Under the pieces are notes generated by a model. That model was not told where the DNA came from. It made no database searches and was given only the letters and a program-made list of their open reading frames with translations. A program made the position numbers and the translations under genes. 15,946 nucleotides of DNA from Akkermansiaceae bacterium (GTDB lineage Bacteria > Verrucomicrobiota > Verrucomicrobiia > Verrucomicrobiales > Akkermansiaceae), in assembly GCA_023301645.1 (NCBI GenBank), contig JALZUH010000107.1, positions 1 to 15,946 of the forward strand. Direction: 5' to 3'. The first letter of the stretch is position 1; each line of letters starts with the position of its first letter. Positions 1-7,161 of the stretch are shown here, piece after piece.

Positions 1-50
1 ATTTCATAAAGGCCACTACCACCAATCACACCTACTGCATTCGTCGTCAT
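1..50 (-). CDS. mtnP: 5' fragment of S-methyl-5'-thioadenosine phosphorylase
   Basis: The reverse complement from the ATG at 50 reads MTTNAVGVIGGSGLYE and then leaves the window, so only 16 complete codons are visible. The VGVIGGSGLY stretch is the phosphate-binding N-terminus characteristic of methylthioadenosine phosphorylases of the purine nucleoside phosphorylase (PNP/MTAP) family, which split MTA into adenine and methylthioribose-1-phosphate in methionine salvage. The close relation to other PNP-family enzymes means a purine nucleoside phosphorylase specificity cannot be excluded from 16 residues. It is divergent from hprK across a spacer of about 237 bp. No Shine-Dalgarno sequence is visible before the ATG. 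Confidence 0.75.
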   Translation of the reverse strand, partial: MTTNAVGVIGGSGLYE

Positions 51-287
51 AGCTCACAGATACTGCTAGAAAGACAAATCGCAAACTAAAATGCAGCCAC
101 CCCCCTCATAGCTTCAACTCTAGTCTTCTTCTCTCATCATCATTATCCTATAGCCACACTCTGGAGTTGATCTCCTTCTCATCTGCTTGGCTTTATCTTA
201 GCTGGCGAAGAAGCATACCGTAATGACCTCCATTATTAAAATAACTAGCGTGCATTTTTAGCAGAACTCACTAGCTTGACCTGCAGC
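51..287. other. Divergent intergenic spacer mtnP/hprK
   Basis: This stretch must contain the promoters of both divergent genes. I see only weak candidates: a TAAAAT at 237-242 for hprK without a convincing -35 partner, and GATAAT on the minus strand (142-147) for mtnP with a poor -35. It holds no tRNA, no strong hairpin and no convincing small gene. The TTG at 276 is in frame with hprK and would add four residues to it. Confidence 0.5.
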
Positions 288-1286
288 ATGTCAATTAAAC
301 ACAAACGCAAACTTGTTTCCCATATCACAGTTGGTGATTTCTTTGAAAAATTTGGCAGTGATCTCAAACTAGAGCACCAAAATGAGGGCATCGGCTTAGA
401 CAGAGAAATCCTTGAACCATCGCTCAACCACCCTGGCTTGGCTCTTGCGGGCTTCCTCTCATACTTTACCTACAAGAGAATACAGGTTTGCGGAAACTCT
501 GAGCAGTCCTACCTCAGCAAGCTAAGCTCTGAGGAGAGTATCGAGCGCTTCAGTGCGATGTGCCAATGCGACATCCCCTGCATTGTTAATTCACGAGAAA
601 AAATGCTCTCACCTGAGCTCCTCAAGGTAGCCAGTGACCACGGCATTGCGGTCTTTTCGACACCGATGGTAACGATGCAGTTCATCAATGCCGCGACACT
701 CAAGCTAGAAAAAGCCTTTGCGCCGACGACTAATCGACACGGCTGTATGGTCGACTTCCGTGGCGTAGGTGTCCTTATTATGGGTGATAGCGGTGTCGGC
801 AAAAGCGAGATCGCCCTCGGATTACTCGAGCGTGGCGGCGCGCTAGTGGCGGACGACCTTGTTACTATTAAAAATGTCAACGGTGAGCTCACAGCATCGA
901 GCAAGGAATTCTCGCGTGGCTTTATCGAGATGCGTGGTATCGGCATTATCAATGTTGCTAATGTTTTCGGTCTAGGAAGCATACGGGTGGAGAAAAGACT
1001 CGATCTTGTCATCACGCTAAAACCCTACGCCGACCTTAATAAAGTCGACCGTTTGGGTGTGAACCGCAAAACCTATACTATTCTTGATAAAGAAATCACT
1101 CATGTAGAGATCCCTGTTGCCCCTGGTAGAGATACGACCCGACTTGTCGCCGTTACCTGCCTTGACCAGCAGCTAAGAAACATGGGCTATGACATGGCGG
1201 CTGAGTTCAATCAGAGATTACTCGATAAATTGAATCATGACAGTGAACAAAGACACCCAGCCACTGGTGCCAAAACAGGTATTTAG
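288..1286 (+). CDS. hprK: HPr kinase/phosphorylase
   Basis: Bifunctional cytoplasmic enzyme that phosphorylates HPr on Ser46 with ATP or PPi and removes the phosphate by phosphorolysis. With the ATG at 288 the protein is 332 aa, close to the usual 310-330. Residues 1-145 form the variable N-terminal domain. The catalytic core follows: catalytic His151 in RHGCMVDF, Walker A GDSGVGKS (166-173), the VADD acidic pair (D189/D190), the family signature EMRGIGIINV (from 214) and the C-terminal IPVAPGR block (from 275) that contributes to the phosphorylase reaction. An in-frame TTG at 276 would add MTCS; the ATG is preferred, although neither has a Shine-Dalgarno sequence. It lies 115 bp before ptsH, its substrate gene, on the same strand. 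In other bacteria the kinase/phosphorylase balance follows fructose-1,6-bisphosphate, ATP and phosphate; the glycolytic genes nearby fit such a link but do not prove it. Confidence 0.96.
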   Translation: MSIKHKRKLVSHITVGDFFEKFGSDLKLEHQNEGIGLDREILEPSLNHPGLALAGFLSYFTYKRIQVCGNSEQSYLSKLSSEESIERFSAMCQCDIPCIVNSREKMLSPELLKVASDHGIAVFSTPMVTMQFINAATLKLEKAFAPTTNRHGCMVDFRGVGVLIMGDSGVGKSEIALGLLERGGALVADDLVTIKNVNGELTASSKEFSRGFIEMRGIGIINVANVFGLGSIRVEKRLDLVITLKPYADLNKVDRLGVNRKTYTILDKEITHVEIPVAPGRDTTRLVAVTCLDQQLRNMGYDMAAEFNQRLLDKLNHDSEQRHPATGAKTGI

Positions 1287-1401
1287 GATAAAAATAGTCA
1301 TTTTATTAAAAAATCCCTTTTCTCATATAGGCTAAGTCTTTATACCTTTGTTGAGTTATTCCATTTCTGATTTTTCAGCGCACCCAGTCCCTTTTATCCT
1401 C

Positions 1402-1665
1402 ATGCCTACTAACGAATTCACCGTCACCAATAAACTTGGAATCCATGCCCGTCCCGCAGCTCAATTTGTAAAGACTGCGAGCACATTCTCATGTGATATT
1501 CAGGTGGAGAAAGACGATGAGCAAGCTGACGGCAAGTCCATCATGGGCTTGATGATGCTTGCAGCAGGACACGGCTCAGTGATCACCATCACCACTGAGG
1601 GCGAAGACCAGGACGAGGCACTTCTAGCACTAGGTAAGCTCATTTCTGGAAACTTCGAGGGCTAG
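1402..1665 (+). CDS. ptsH: Phosphocarrier protein HPr
   Basis: Small phosphocarrier of 87 aa, the normal HPr size. Both regulatory sites fall at the textbook positions: His15 in GIHARPAA, phosphorylated by phospho-Enzyme I, and Ser46 in DGKSIMGLMMLAA, the HprK target. This shows that the neighbouring kinase has an intact partner. The reading frame is open upstream to TTG codons at 1348 and 1351, but the 18 added residues resemble no HPr and would displace the conserved numbering, so the ATG at 1402 is chosen. No Shine-Dalgarno sequence precedes it. It sits between hprK and ptsI. With no EII gene in sight the protein may act mainly in regulation, as in the incomplete PTS of Chlamydiae, but EII genes may lie elsewhere in the genome. 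Confidence 0.97.
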   Translation: MPTNEFTVTNKLGIHARPAAQFVKTASTFSCDIQVEKDDEQADGKSIMGLMMLAAGHGSVITITTEGEDQDEALLALGKLISGNFEG

Positions 1666-1708
1666 ACTAGCTCCTCTACAAATAAGAGCGGCAGCTTCGC
1701 CTACTCTA

Positions 1709-1737
1709 TGAGCCAAGTTAACGGGGCTCAGTATAAT
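1709..1737 (+). promoter_or_regulatory. Possible ptsI promoter with overlapping inverted repeat
   Basis: A perfect TATAAT lies at 1732-1737, 44 bases before the ptsI ATG. The hexamer 17 bases upstream (TGAGCC, 1709-1714) is a poor -35 match, but it is one arm of a perfect inverted repeat, TGAGCC-N10-GGCTCA (1709-1730), which ends next to the -10 box. This could be an operator or activator site, or a hairpin at the end of the ptsH transcript; no U-run follows, so it is not a classic terminator. Confidence 0.35.
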
Positions 1738-1781
1738 TCTTCTTTGACCATTGCTCTGCTTTCTGTGCATGCTGCCTGTAT

Positions 1782-3545
1782 ATGCAAGGTAGTAATCAAG
1801 AAATCATCATCCAAGGCACCCCTGGCTCTCCGGGTATTGCCTTTGCTCCTGTGCACGTAGCCGCTCGCGGCTTCGAGAGCCCTGAAGTCTACGAAATCTC
1901 TGCTGATAAGATCGCAGCAGAGAAAGAGCGTTTCCAGCAAGCTCTTGATCAAACCAAAACTCAGATTGACGAGCTTCGCAATCACATCGAAAAAATCGCT
2001 GGTAACGGCGAAGGACAAATTTTCGAAGCTCACCTCATGGTGCTTGAGGACAGCACCCTGCTATCCAAGGTCAGTAACGCTATTACAGAGCGGCAGCACA
2101 ATGCTGAATACGCTTTCTACGCCGTCATGCAGACCTACTTGGAGGCGATGCGCCGTATCAATGACAGCTACCTCAAGGAGCGCGCCATCGACATCGAAGA
2201 TGTATGCCAAAGAGTGCTTAAGAACTTCAAGCAAGATGCTGAGCACCAAGACCACCTGCGACCTGATCATCACCATATTATCGTATCCTACGACCTCACA
2301 CCCAGTGACACAGCCTCGATTGACCGTAATCACGTGCTAGGGTTTGCCACTGAGCAAGGTAGCGTAAACTCCCACACCGTCATCCTCGCAAGATCACTGG
2401 GTATCCCTGCCATTGTCGGTTTAGAAACAGGTGTCATTGATATCAAAGCCCTATCAGAAAGTATTCTCGATGGCTACACAGGTAAGCTCATCCTGAATCC
2501 CTCTGCCGAAACAACGGCTCACTATAAACAGAGAGCTAAACATAAAGAACAAGCCAACAAGAACCTACAATCACTCCGTGAAGAGAAAACGATGACTCTT
2601 GATGGGCGCGAGATCACCCTATCTGCCAATATGGAGTTCACCTACGAGCTCCCTATGATCTTCGATTCTGGGGCAAAAGGTATTGGTCTATTCCGCACAG
2701 AGTTCTACCTCCTCGAAGGCGGAGAAATGCCTAATGAGCACGAGCAAGAGCAGGTCTACAGTGAGGTTATCCAGGCCGTCCAGCCCCATGAAACTATCAT
2801 CCGCACACTTGATGCAGGTGGGGATAAGATCGTCTCAGAGCCACTTTCCCAGCCAGAGCCTAACCCCTTCCTTGGGTGGCGAGGCATCAGAGTTTCCCTC
2901 ACCAGAAAGTCTATTTTCAAAGAACAGCTCCGAGCTATCCTACGCTCAAGTATTCATGGAAAAGTCGGCATCCTCTTCCCCATGATCTCAGGTCTACGCG
3001 AGGTGCTAGAGGCTAAGGAAATTGTCAAACGCTGCATGGACGAGCTTAGCGCTCAGAACATCCCTTTCGACCCCGATATTCAGATTGGCGTCATGATCGA
3101 GGTCCCCTCAGCTGCCATCATGGCGCATGAAATTGCCCGTGAAGTCGACTTCTTCTCTATCGGCACCAATGACCTCGTGCAATACACCGTAGCTGTGGAC
3201 CGGGTAAACCCCTATGTCGCCCACCTTTATAAGCCGACACACCCAGCGGTCATGCGCCTCATCGACACCACTGTCAGAGCCGCCAAAGATCATGGCATAT
3301 GGACAGGAGTCTGTGGTGAAATGGCAAGTGATCTCAACATCACCCCTCTACTGGTAGGACTAGGCATTGATGAGCTATCCGTAGGTGCTCATAAGCTCCC
3401 TAGTGTGAAAAAAGCCATTCGCTCGCTATCCCTAAGTAGCTGCACCGAAATGGCTCAAGAGGCACTCAAGGCGAAAACTACCGTTGAAATAGCTGAGCTC
3501 ACCACTGCTATGGCCAAGACCAGCTACGCTGACCTACTCGACTAG
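1782..3545 (+). CDS. ptsI: PTS Enzyme I (phosphoenolpyruvate-protein phosphotransferase)
   Basis: Cytoplasmic enzyme that autophosphorylates from PEP and passes the phosphate to His15 of HPr. The 587 aa match the family length (about 575). Order of parts: N-terminal helical HPr-binding region (about 35-160); phosphohistidine loop with His198 in GSVNSHTVILARSL; linker; then a PEP-binding TIM barrel with IGLFRTEF (301-308), RTLDAGGDK (341-349), GVMIEVPSAA (436-445), the signature DFFSIGTNDLVQYT (456-469) and active-site Cys511 in GVCGEMASD. All expected catalytic groups are present; the His loop reads G-S where G-G or G-A is usual. It follows ptsH by 116 bp and may have its own promoter in that gap. 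It converges on tpiA. A pyruvate phosphate dikinase or PEP synthase is excluded by the HPr-type N-terminus and the size. Confidence 0.97.
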   Translation: MQGSNQEIIIQGTPGSPGIAFAPVHVAARGFESPEVYEISADKIAAEKERFQQALDQTKTQIDELRNHIEKIAGNGEGQIFEAHLMVLEDSTLLSKVSNAITERQHNAEYAFYAVMQTYLEAMRRINDSYLKERAIDIEDVCQRVLKNFKQDAEHQDHLRPDHHHIIVSYDLTPSDTASIDRNHVLGFATEQGSVNSHTVILARSLGIPAIVGLETGVIDIKALSESILDGYTGKLILNPSAETTAHYKQRAKHKEQANKNLQSLREEKTMTLDGREITLSANMEFTYELPMIFDSGAKGIGLFRTEFYLLEGGEMPNEHEQEQVYSEVIQAVQPHETIIRTLDAGGDKIVSEPLSQPEPNPFLGWRGIRVSLTRKSIFKEQLRAILRSSIHGKVGILFPMISGLREVLEAKEIVKRCMDELSAQNIPFDPDIQIGVMIEVPSAAIMAHEIAREVDFFSIGTNDLVQYTVAVDRVNPYVAHLYKPTHPAVMRLIDTTVRAAKDHGIWTGVCGEMASDLNITPLLVGLGIDELSVGAHKLPSVKKAIRSLSLSSCTEMAQEALKAKTTVEIAELTTAMAKTSYADLLD

Positions 3546-3609
3546 ATCGTTTTAGCCCACCCGTCATCTCGGGCATACGCACTCATACCGTGCCACTCAC
3601 TGACTGCAT

Positions 3610-3644
3610 AAAAAAAGCAGCAACCCACATGAGGGTTACTGCTT
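3610..3644 (-). terminator. Rho-independent terminator of tpiA
   Basis: Read on the minus strand, an AAGCAG-t-AACCC arm pairs with GGGTT-g-CTGCTT across a six-base loop, with one internal mismatch, and is followed by seven T residues. It lies about 55 bases past the tpiA stop and faces ptsI, whose stop is 64 bases away on the other side. On the plus strand the hairpin is followed only by a mixed A/T stretch, so any action on ptsI transcripts would be weaker. Confidence 0.85.
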
Positions 3645-3698
3645 GAAAATAGTTTTTAGGAGTAGCTTGCGCACATTCAAGCGCGCCAAACACCCACC

Positions 3699-4466
3699 CT
3701 AAACAGCTGCTACGGCTTGGATAAGCTCTAGGAAGCTCTGGGGCTCTAGGCTTGCTCCACCGACTAGGCCACCATCAATATCTGGCTGGCTTAGCAATTC
3801 TGCTGCATTCGCCGCCTTCATGCTACCACCGTATTGGATACGCACCTTCTCAGCGAGCTCCTTACTGTAGAGGTCTGAGATGACAGAGCGGACGAAGGCA
3901 TGCGCCTCCTGTGCCTGCTCAGCAGATGCTGTGCGGCCTGTTCCGATGGCCCATACTGGCTCATAAGCCACTACGATCTCAGCCATGTCCTTATCGCTGA
4001 CACCAGCGAGACCCTTGGTGATTTGTGCGCGAAGCACTTCCTCAAGCTTGTCTGCATCACGCTCTTCGAGAGTTTCACCAATGCAGAAAATAGGCTTTAG
4101 ATTAGACAGGCTTGCCTGCTTGATCTTCGCATTGATCACCTCGTCAGTCTCGCCGTAGATGGTGCGACGCTCACTGTGACCGATGATCACGTAGCGAACG
4201 AAGAGCTCCTTGAGCATCATTGAGCTTGTCTCACCAGTAAATGCACCATTGTCATTCTCTGATACGTTCTGAGCAGCGATAGCCACGTCTGAATTAGAGC
4301 TAAGAGCCTCTATAGCTGAAGGAATACTGACGAATGGAGGTGAGATGATCACATCTACGTTATCGGTAATATTGTTGAGCTTAGAAGTGAATGTGGCAAG
4401 AAAATCAACAGTCTCTTTAGGACCTTTGTTCATTTTCCAGTTAGCTGCGATGATTGGTTTGCGCAT
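3699..4466 (-). CDS. tpiA: Triosephosphate isomerase
   Basis: Interconverts dihydroxyacetone phosphate and glyceraldehyde-3-phosphate in glycolysis and gluconeogenesis. The 255-aa TIM-barrel protein has the full active site: Asn9 and Lys11 in AANWKMN, the electrophilic His97 in IIGHSERR, the catalytic base Glu169 in AYEPVWAIGTG with flexible loop 6 (about 173-180), and the phosphate-binding YGGSMKAAN (212-220) and DGGLVGGASL (231-240). The start at 4466 is fixed by the conserved MRKPIIAANWK opening. It lies 68 bp downstream of pgk on the same strand and is the last gene before a terminator. A TATAAT on the minus strand at 4476-4481 lies only nine bases before the start codon, so a minor near-leaderless transcript is conceivable beside read-through from pgk. 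Confidence 0.98.
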   Translation of the reverse strand: MRKPIIAANWKMNKGPKETVDFLATFTSKLNNITDNVDVIISPPFVSIPSAIEALSSNSDVAIAAQNVSENDNGAFTGETSSMMLKELFVRYVIIGHSERRTIYGETDEVINAKIKQASLSNLKPIFCIGETLEERDADKLEEVLRAQITKGLAGVSDKDMAEIVVAYEPVWAIGTGRTASAEQAQEAHAFVRSVISDLYSKELAEKVRIQYGGSMKAANAAELLSQPDIDGGLVGGASLEPQSFLELIQAVAAV

Positions 4467-4475
4467 AGTAGTTGT

Positions 4476-4481
4476 ATTATA
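4476..4481 (-). promoter_or_regulatory. TATAAT box just upstream of tpiA
   Basis: A perfect -10 hexamer on the minus strand between pgk and tpiA. No good -35 lies at 16-18 bases (best is TTACAA at 18). A start site seven bases downstream would leave only a few untranslated bases before the ATG at 4466. It may equally be chance in an A/T-rich spacer. Confidence 0.22.
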
Positions 4482-4534
4482 AAAGATTGATTTGAGTGAT
4501 TGTAAAATCTAGGAGTTGGTAAACTTATAAAAGC

Positions 4535-5734
4535 TTAGACCTCGGTAAGGGCTGCTACACCGGGGAGTTCTTTGCCTTCGAGTAGCTCTAGTGAAGCTCC
4601 GCCACCTGTTGACATGAAGTCGAAGTCCTCTGAATTACCAAATTTCTTCACTGCTGTGACGGAGTCGCCTCCACCTACAATAGTCAGACCTTCGCACTTT
4701 GCAACAGCATCTGTAATAGCACGTGTTCCTTTAGAGAAGTTTTCCTTCTCAAACACGCCCATAGGACCATTCCAAAGAATAGTTTTACCCTTCGCTATTT
4801 CCTCGGCGAACTCACCAATGGCAATATCACCAATGTCAATGCCCTCCCAGTCGTCTTCAATTTCACCTCCATCAGCATATGGGGAAGTGACCTTAGTCGG
4901 TGCATCATCGGAGAACTCCTGAGTGACGCGAGTATCAGCTGGAAGAAGGAAACGAATTCCTTTTTCCTCTGCATTTTTGAGAATTTCTAATGCGAGATCA
5001 AGAAACTCGTCCTGAACGAGTGACTTACCGATCTTGTAACCCTGAGCCTTACGGAAGGTATAAGCCATAGCACCACCAATGATAAAGGTGTCAGCCTTCG
5101 CCATCATTGAGTTAATCACCTGAATCTTATCACCAACTTTCGCACCACCCATAATGGCGATAAATGGGCGCTGCGGACTCTCTAGCTTATCTTGTAGGAA
5201 CTCAAGCTCGAGCTCTACGAGAAAGCCCATAGCACTCTGAGCAACATGATGTGTCACACCCTCAGTCGATGCATGTGCACGATGAGCTGTGCCGAAGGCA
5301 TCATTGACAAAAATCTCTGCACTGCCTGCGAGCTTTTTAGCGAAATCGGAGTCGTTTGACTTCTCCTCATTGTAGAAACGCGTATTTTCTAAAAGAATCA
5401 CTGAGCCTGACTCCTGCTCAGCACGAGCCTCATTTGCCTGAGCACCGATACAATCCTCGGCAAATAACACCTCTTTACCAAGTAGCTCACTCAAGCGTAA
5501 TGCCACTGGGCTAAGCGAGTATTTAGCATCAACTTGACCAGCAGGTCTGCCCATGTGAGAACAAAGCGCAAGCTTCGCACCACCCTCAAGAAGGTGCTTG
5601 ATGGTCGGAAGAGCTGCGACAATACGAGTATCATCAGTGATTTCGCCCTCACCGTTAAGAGGGACATTGAAATCAGCGCGCATAAGAACTGATTTAGCAT
5701 TAACGTCGAGATTACGGATACTTAGTTTAGCCAT
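4535..5734 (-). CDS. pgk: Phosphoglycerate kinase
   Basis: Transfers phosphate from 1,3-bisphosphoglycerate to ADP, the first ATP-yielding step of lower glycolysis. The 399 aa are the usual bacterial length. Visible landmarks are the N-domain signature RADFNVPL (19-26), DDTRI with substrate-binding Arg37, SHMGRP (59-64), and ENTRFYNEE (116-124); then in the C-domain GGAKVGDK (196-203), WNGPMGVFE (321-329), the nucleotide-binding GGGDSVTA (354-361) and STGGGASLE (375-383). The ATG at 5734 opens the standard MAKLSIRNLDV N-terminus; no Shine-Dalgarno sequence is visible. It follows gap by 102 bp, but a U-tailed hairpin lies between them, so pgk and tpiA probably receive partial read-through from the gap promoter or have an unseen promoter of their own. 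Confidence 0.98.
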   Translation of the reverse strand: MAKLSIRNLDVNAKSVLMRADFNVPLNGEGEITDDTRIVAALPTIKHLLEGGAKLALCSHMGRPAGQVDAKYSLSPVALRLSELLGKEVLFAEDCIGAQANEARAEQESGSVILLENTRFYNEEKSNDSDFAKKLAGSAEIFVNDAFGTAHRAHASTEGVTHHVAQSAMGFLVELELEFLQDKLESPQRPFIAIMGGAKVGDKIQVINSMMAKADTFIIGGAMAYTFRKAQGYKIGKSLVQDEFLDLALEILKNAEEKGIRFLLPADTRVTQEFSDDAPTKVTSPYADGGEIEDDWEGIDIGDIAIGEFAEEIAKGKTILWNGPMGVFEKENFSKGTRAITDAVAKCEGLTIVGGGDSVTAVKKFGNSEDFDFMSTGGGASLELLEGKELPGVAALTEV

Positions 5735-5787
5735 GGTGTGTAATAAATAGAAAGGTGTGAAAGAAGGAGCTCCTAGGATTAGAGTAA

Positions 5788-5821
5788 AAAAGCGGGGAAA
5801 GTTACCTTACCCCGCTTTTTG
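5788..5821 (-). terminator. Hairpin terminator/attenuator between gap and pgk
   Basis: A perfect 11-bp stem (AAAAAGCGGGG at 5788-5798 with CCCCGCTTTTT at 5811-5821) encloses a 12-base loop. On the minus strand the GC part is followed by six T residues, the standard intrinsic terminator form, 16 bases after the gap stop codon. Because it sits inside an apparent gap-pgk-tpiA unit, it likely acts as a partial terminator that lets gap be made in excess. Confidence 0.85.
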
Positions 5822-5836
5822 AATATTGATTGGAAA

Positions 5837-6841
5837 TTAAAGTGACTTACCAAGCATAGCAAGACCTTCAGCAGCGCGTGATGAATAACCCCACTCGTTG
5901 TCATACCATGAGCAGACTTTTACGAAGTTTCCACCGAGCACCATTGTGCTACCTGCATCTAGAATAGAACTGTGAGGATTGCTCACGATGTCCTGAAGAA
6001 CCAATGGATCTTCAGAATACTCGAGCACATTCTTCATGCAAGAATCAGCAGCTTCCTTAAAGGCTGCGTTTACTTCCTCTACAGTCACCTCTTCGTTAAG
6101 AATCGCAGTGAAGTCTGTAAGTGAACCTGTAGGAGTAGGAACGCGGAATGCACCACCGTTAAGCTTGCCCTTCATTGCAGGGATAACTTCCCCAATTGCG
6201 CGTGCAGCACCTGTTGATGATGGGATGATGTTAACAGCAGCAGAACGTGAGCGGCGAAGGTCACCGTGAGGTGCGTCGAGGAGGTTCTGGTCACCTGTGT
6301 ATGAGTGAATCGTGCTCATGAAGCCTTTTTCAATACCCCACTTATCATTGAGGACCTTCACAAGAGGAGCCAAGCAGTTTGTCGTGCATGATGCATTAGA
6401 AACGATGTGGTGCTTATCTGCATCATAAAGATCATCATTGATACCAATACACATTGTGAGATCCGGATCAGAAGCTGGTGCAGAGATAAGAACTTTCTTA
6501 GCACCTGCAGTAATGTGCTTAGAAGCACCTTCACGTGAAGCAAAGAAACCTGTAGACTCGAGAACTACGTCTACCTTGTATTCAGCCCATGGAAGAGCTG
6601 CTGGGTCGCGCTCAGCTGTAGCGTGAATGCGATGTCCGTCGACGATGATCGCGTCATCATCATAAGTCACTTCATAGGAAACACGGCCTTGTGAAGAGTC
6701 ATACTTCAGTAGGTGCGCGAGAGTTTTGTTATCTGTAAGGTCGTTGATTGCGACAACGTTTGTAAGTTCACCCTTCTCAACAAGTGAGCGAAGAACATTA
6801 CGCCCGATGCGTCCGAATCCATTAATTGCGTAGTTAGCCAT
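5837..6841 (-). CDS. gap: Glyceraldehyde-3-phosphate dehydrogenase, type I
   Basis: Oxidises glyceraldehyde-3-phosphate to 1,3-bisphosphoglycerate with reduction of NAD. The 334-aa protein has the Rossmann opening AINGFGRIGRN (5-15), Asp34 in the position that favours NAD over NADP, catalytic Cys152 in SNASCTTNCLAPL, base His179 in STIHSYTGDQ, the PHGDLRRSR loop, and the C-terminal WYDNEWGYSSR (312-322). The frame is open upstream by 22 codons, but that stretch is A/T-rich and unlike any GAPDH; the ATG at 6841 gives the conserved MANYAINGFG start and has an AGGA Shine-Dalgarno eight bases upstream. It is the first gene of the minus-strand glycolytic cluster with pgk and tpiA and has a promoter-like sequence about 95 bases upstream. 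Confidence 0.98.
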   Translation of the reverse strand: MANYAINGFGRIGRNVLRSLVEKGELTNVVAINDLTDNKTLAHLLKYDSSQGRVSYEVTYDDDAIIVDGHRIHATAERDPAALPWAEYKVDVVLESTGFFASREGASKHITAGAKKVLISAPASDPDLTMCIGINDDLYDADKHHIVSNASCTTNCLAPLVKVLNDKWGIEKGFMSTIHSYTGDQNLLDAPHGDLRRSRSAAVNIIPSSTGAARAIGEVIPAMKGKLNGGAFRVPTPTGSLTDFTAILNEEVTVEEVNAAFKEAADSCMKNVLEYSEDPLVLQDIVSNPHSSILDAGSTMVLGGNFVKVCSWYDNEWGYSSRAAEGLAMLGKSL

Positions 6842-6849
6842 GATGATTT

Positions 6850-6853
6850 TCCT
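6850..6853 (-). promoter_or_regulatory. Shine-Dalgarno of gap
   Basis: AGGA on the minus strand, eight bases before the ATG at 6841. It settles the gap start against the longer upstream frame, and it is the only clear Shine-Dalgarno sequence I find before any gene in the window. Confidence 0.7.
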
Positions 6854-6934
6854 ATAGTAGGTTTTATAATAAATAATAATACAAAACAGATGTTTGTCAT
6901 AAGACAAAGCAAATGCCGTGTGAAATGTGAGCGG

Positions 6935-6964
6935 ACTATATAACTAAGCGTAACAGCACGTCAA
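6935..6964 (-). promoter_or_regulatory. gap promoter
   Basis: Minus-strand TTGACG (6959-6964, five of six matches to the -35 consensus) is followed after 16 bases by TATATA (6937-6942), or after 18 bases by TATAGT (6935-6940). This is the best sigma-70-type promoter in the window. It implies a leader of roughly 85-90 bases containing a six-bp hairpin. A CTTAAG-containing motif abuts the -35 box on its upstream side. Confidence 0.6.
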
Positions 6965-7095
6965 CACTTGCTTAAGCCATTTACAAAGAATAACCGCTTA
7001 TTCCGCCACAATGACATAACTTACTTAAGTTAACGGCCCGATAACCAGCAGCGGCAAACACGCTCTCGCCCCCATAAAAACAAGAGGAATTCCAC

Positions 7096-7124
7096 CTGTG
7101 AGAAAAAATACTCTAAATTATAAT
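7096..7124 (+). promoter_or_regulatory. Possible promoter of the yqiJ-yqiK-like operon
   Basis: A perfect TATAAT at 7119-7124 lies 37 bases before the GTG start at 7162. The hexamer 17 bases upstream (CTGTGA) matches the -35 consensus at only three positions, so an activator or an alternative sigma factor may be involved. Confidence 0.4.
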
Positions 7125-7161
7125 CGCGGGATGTGACAATTCTCTATTAGATCCTATCGTT

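Larger units (their letters stand above)
6842..7161. other. Divergent regulatory spacer gap / yqiJ-like gene
   Basis: A 320-bp spacer with no convincing gene. On the gap side it holds an A/T-rich leader, a small TTTGTC-ATAA-GACAAA hairpin (6893-6908) and the gap promoter. In the centre are two near-identical 11-mers with a CTTAAG core (6966-6976 and 7019-7029). On the right is a TATAAT box for the downstream plus-strand operon. The stretch 7031-7095 shows nothing I can name. Confidence 0.6.

Noticed and set aside
509..1015. 168-aa open frame antisense to hprK
   Set aside because: It is the complement of conserved hprK codons, including the Walker A region, has a Ser/Arg/Pro-biased composition and no start signal.
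1348..1401. 18-codon N-terminal extension of HPr from TTG
   Set aside because: The ATG at 1402 places His and Ser at exactly 15 and 46 and gives the normal length of 87 aa.
6842..6907. 22-codon N-terminal extension of gap
   Set aside because: The extension is A/T-rich, unlike any GAPDH, and the internal ATG has the only clear Shine-Dalgarno site and the conserved N-terminus.
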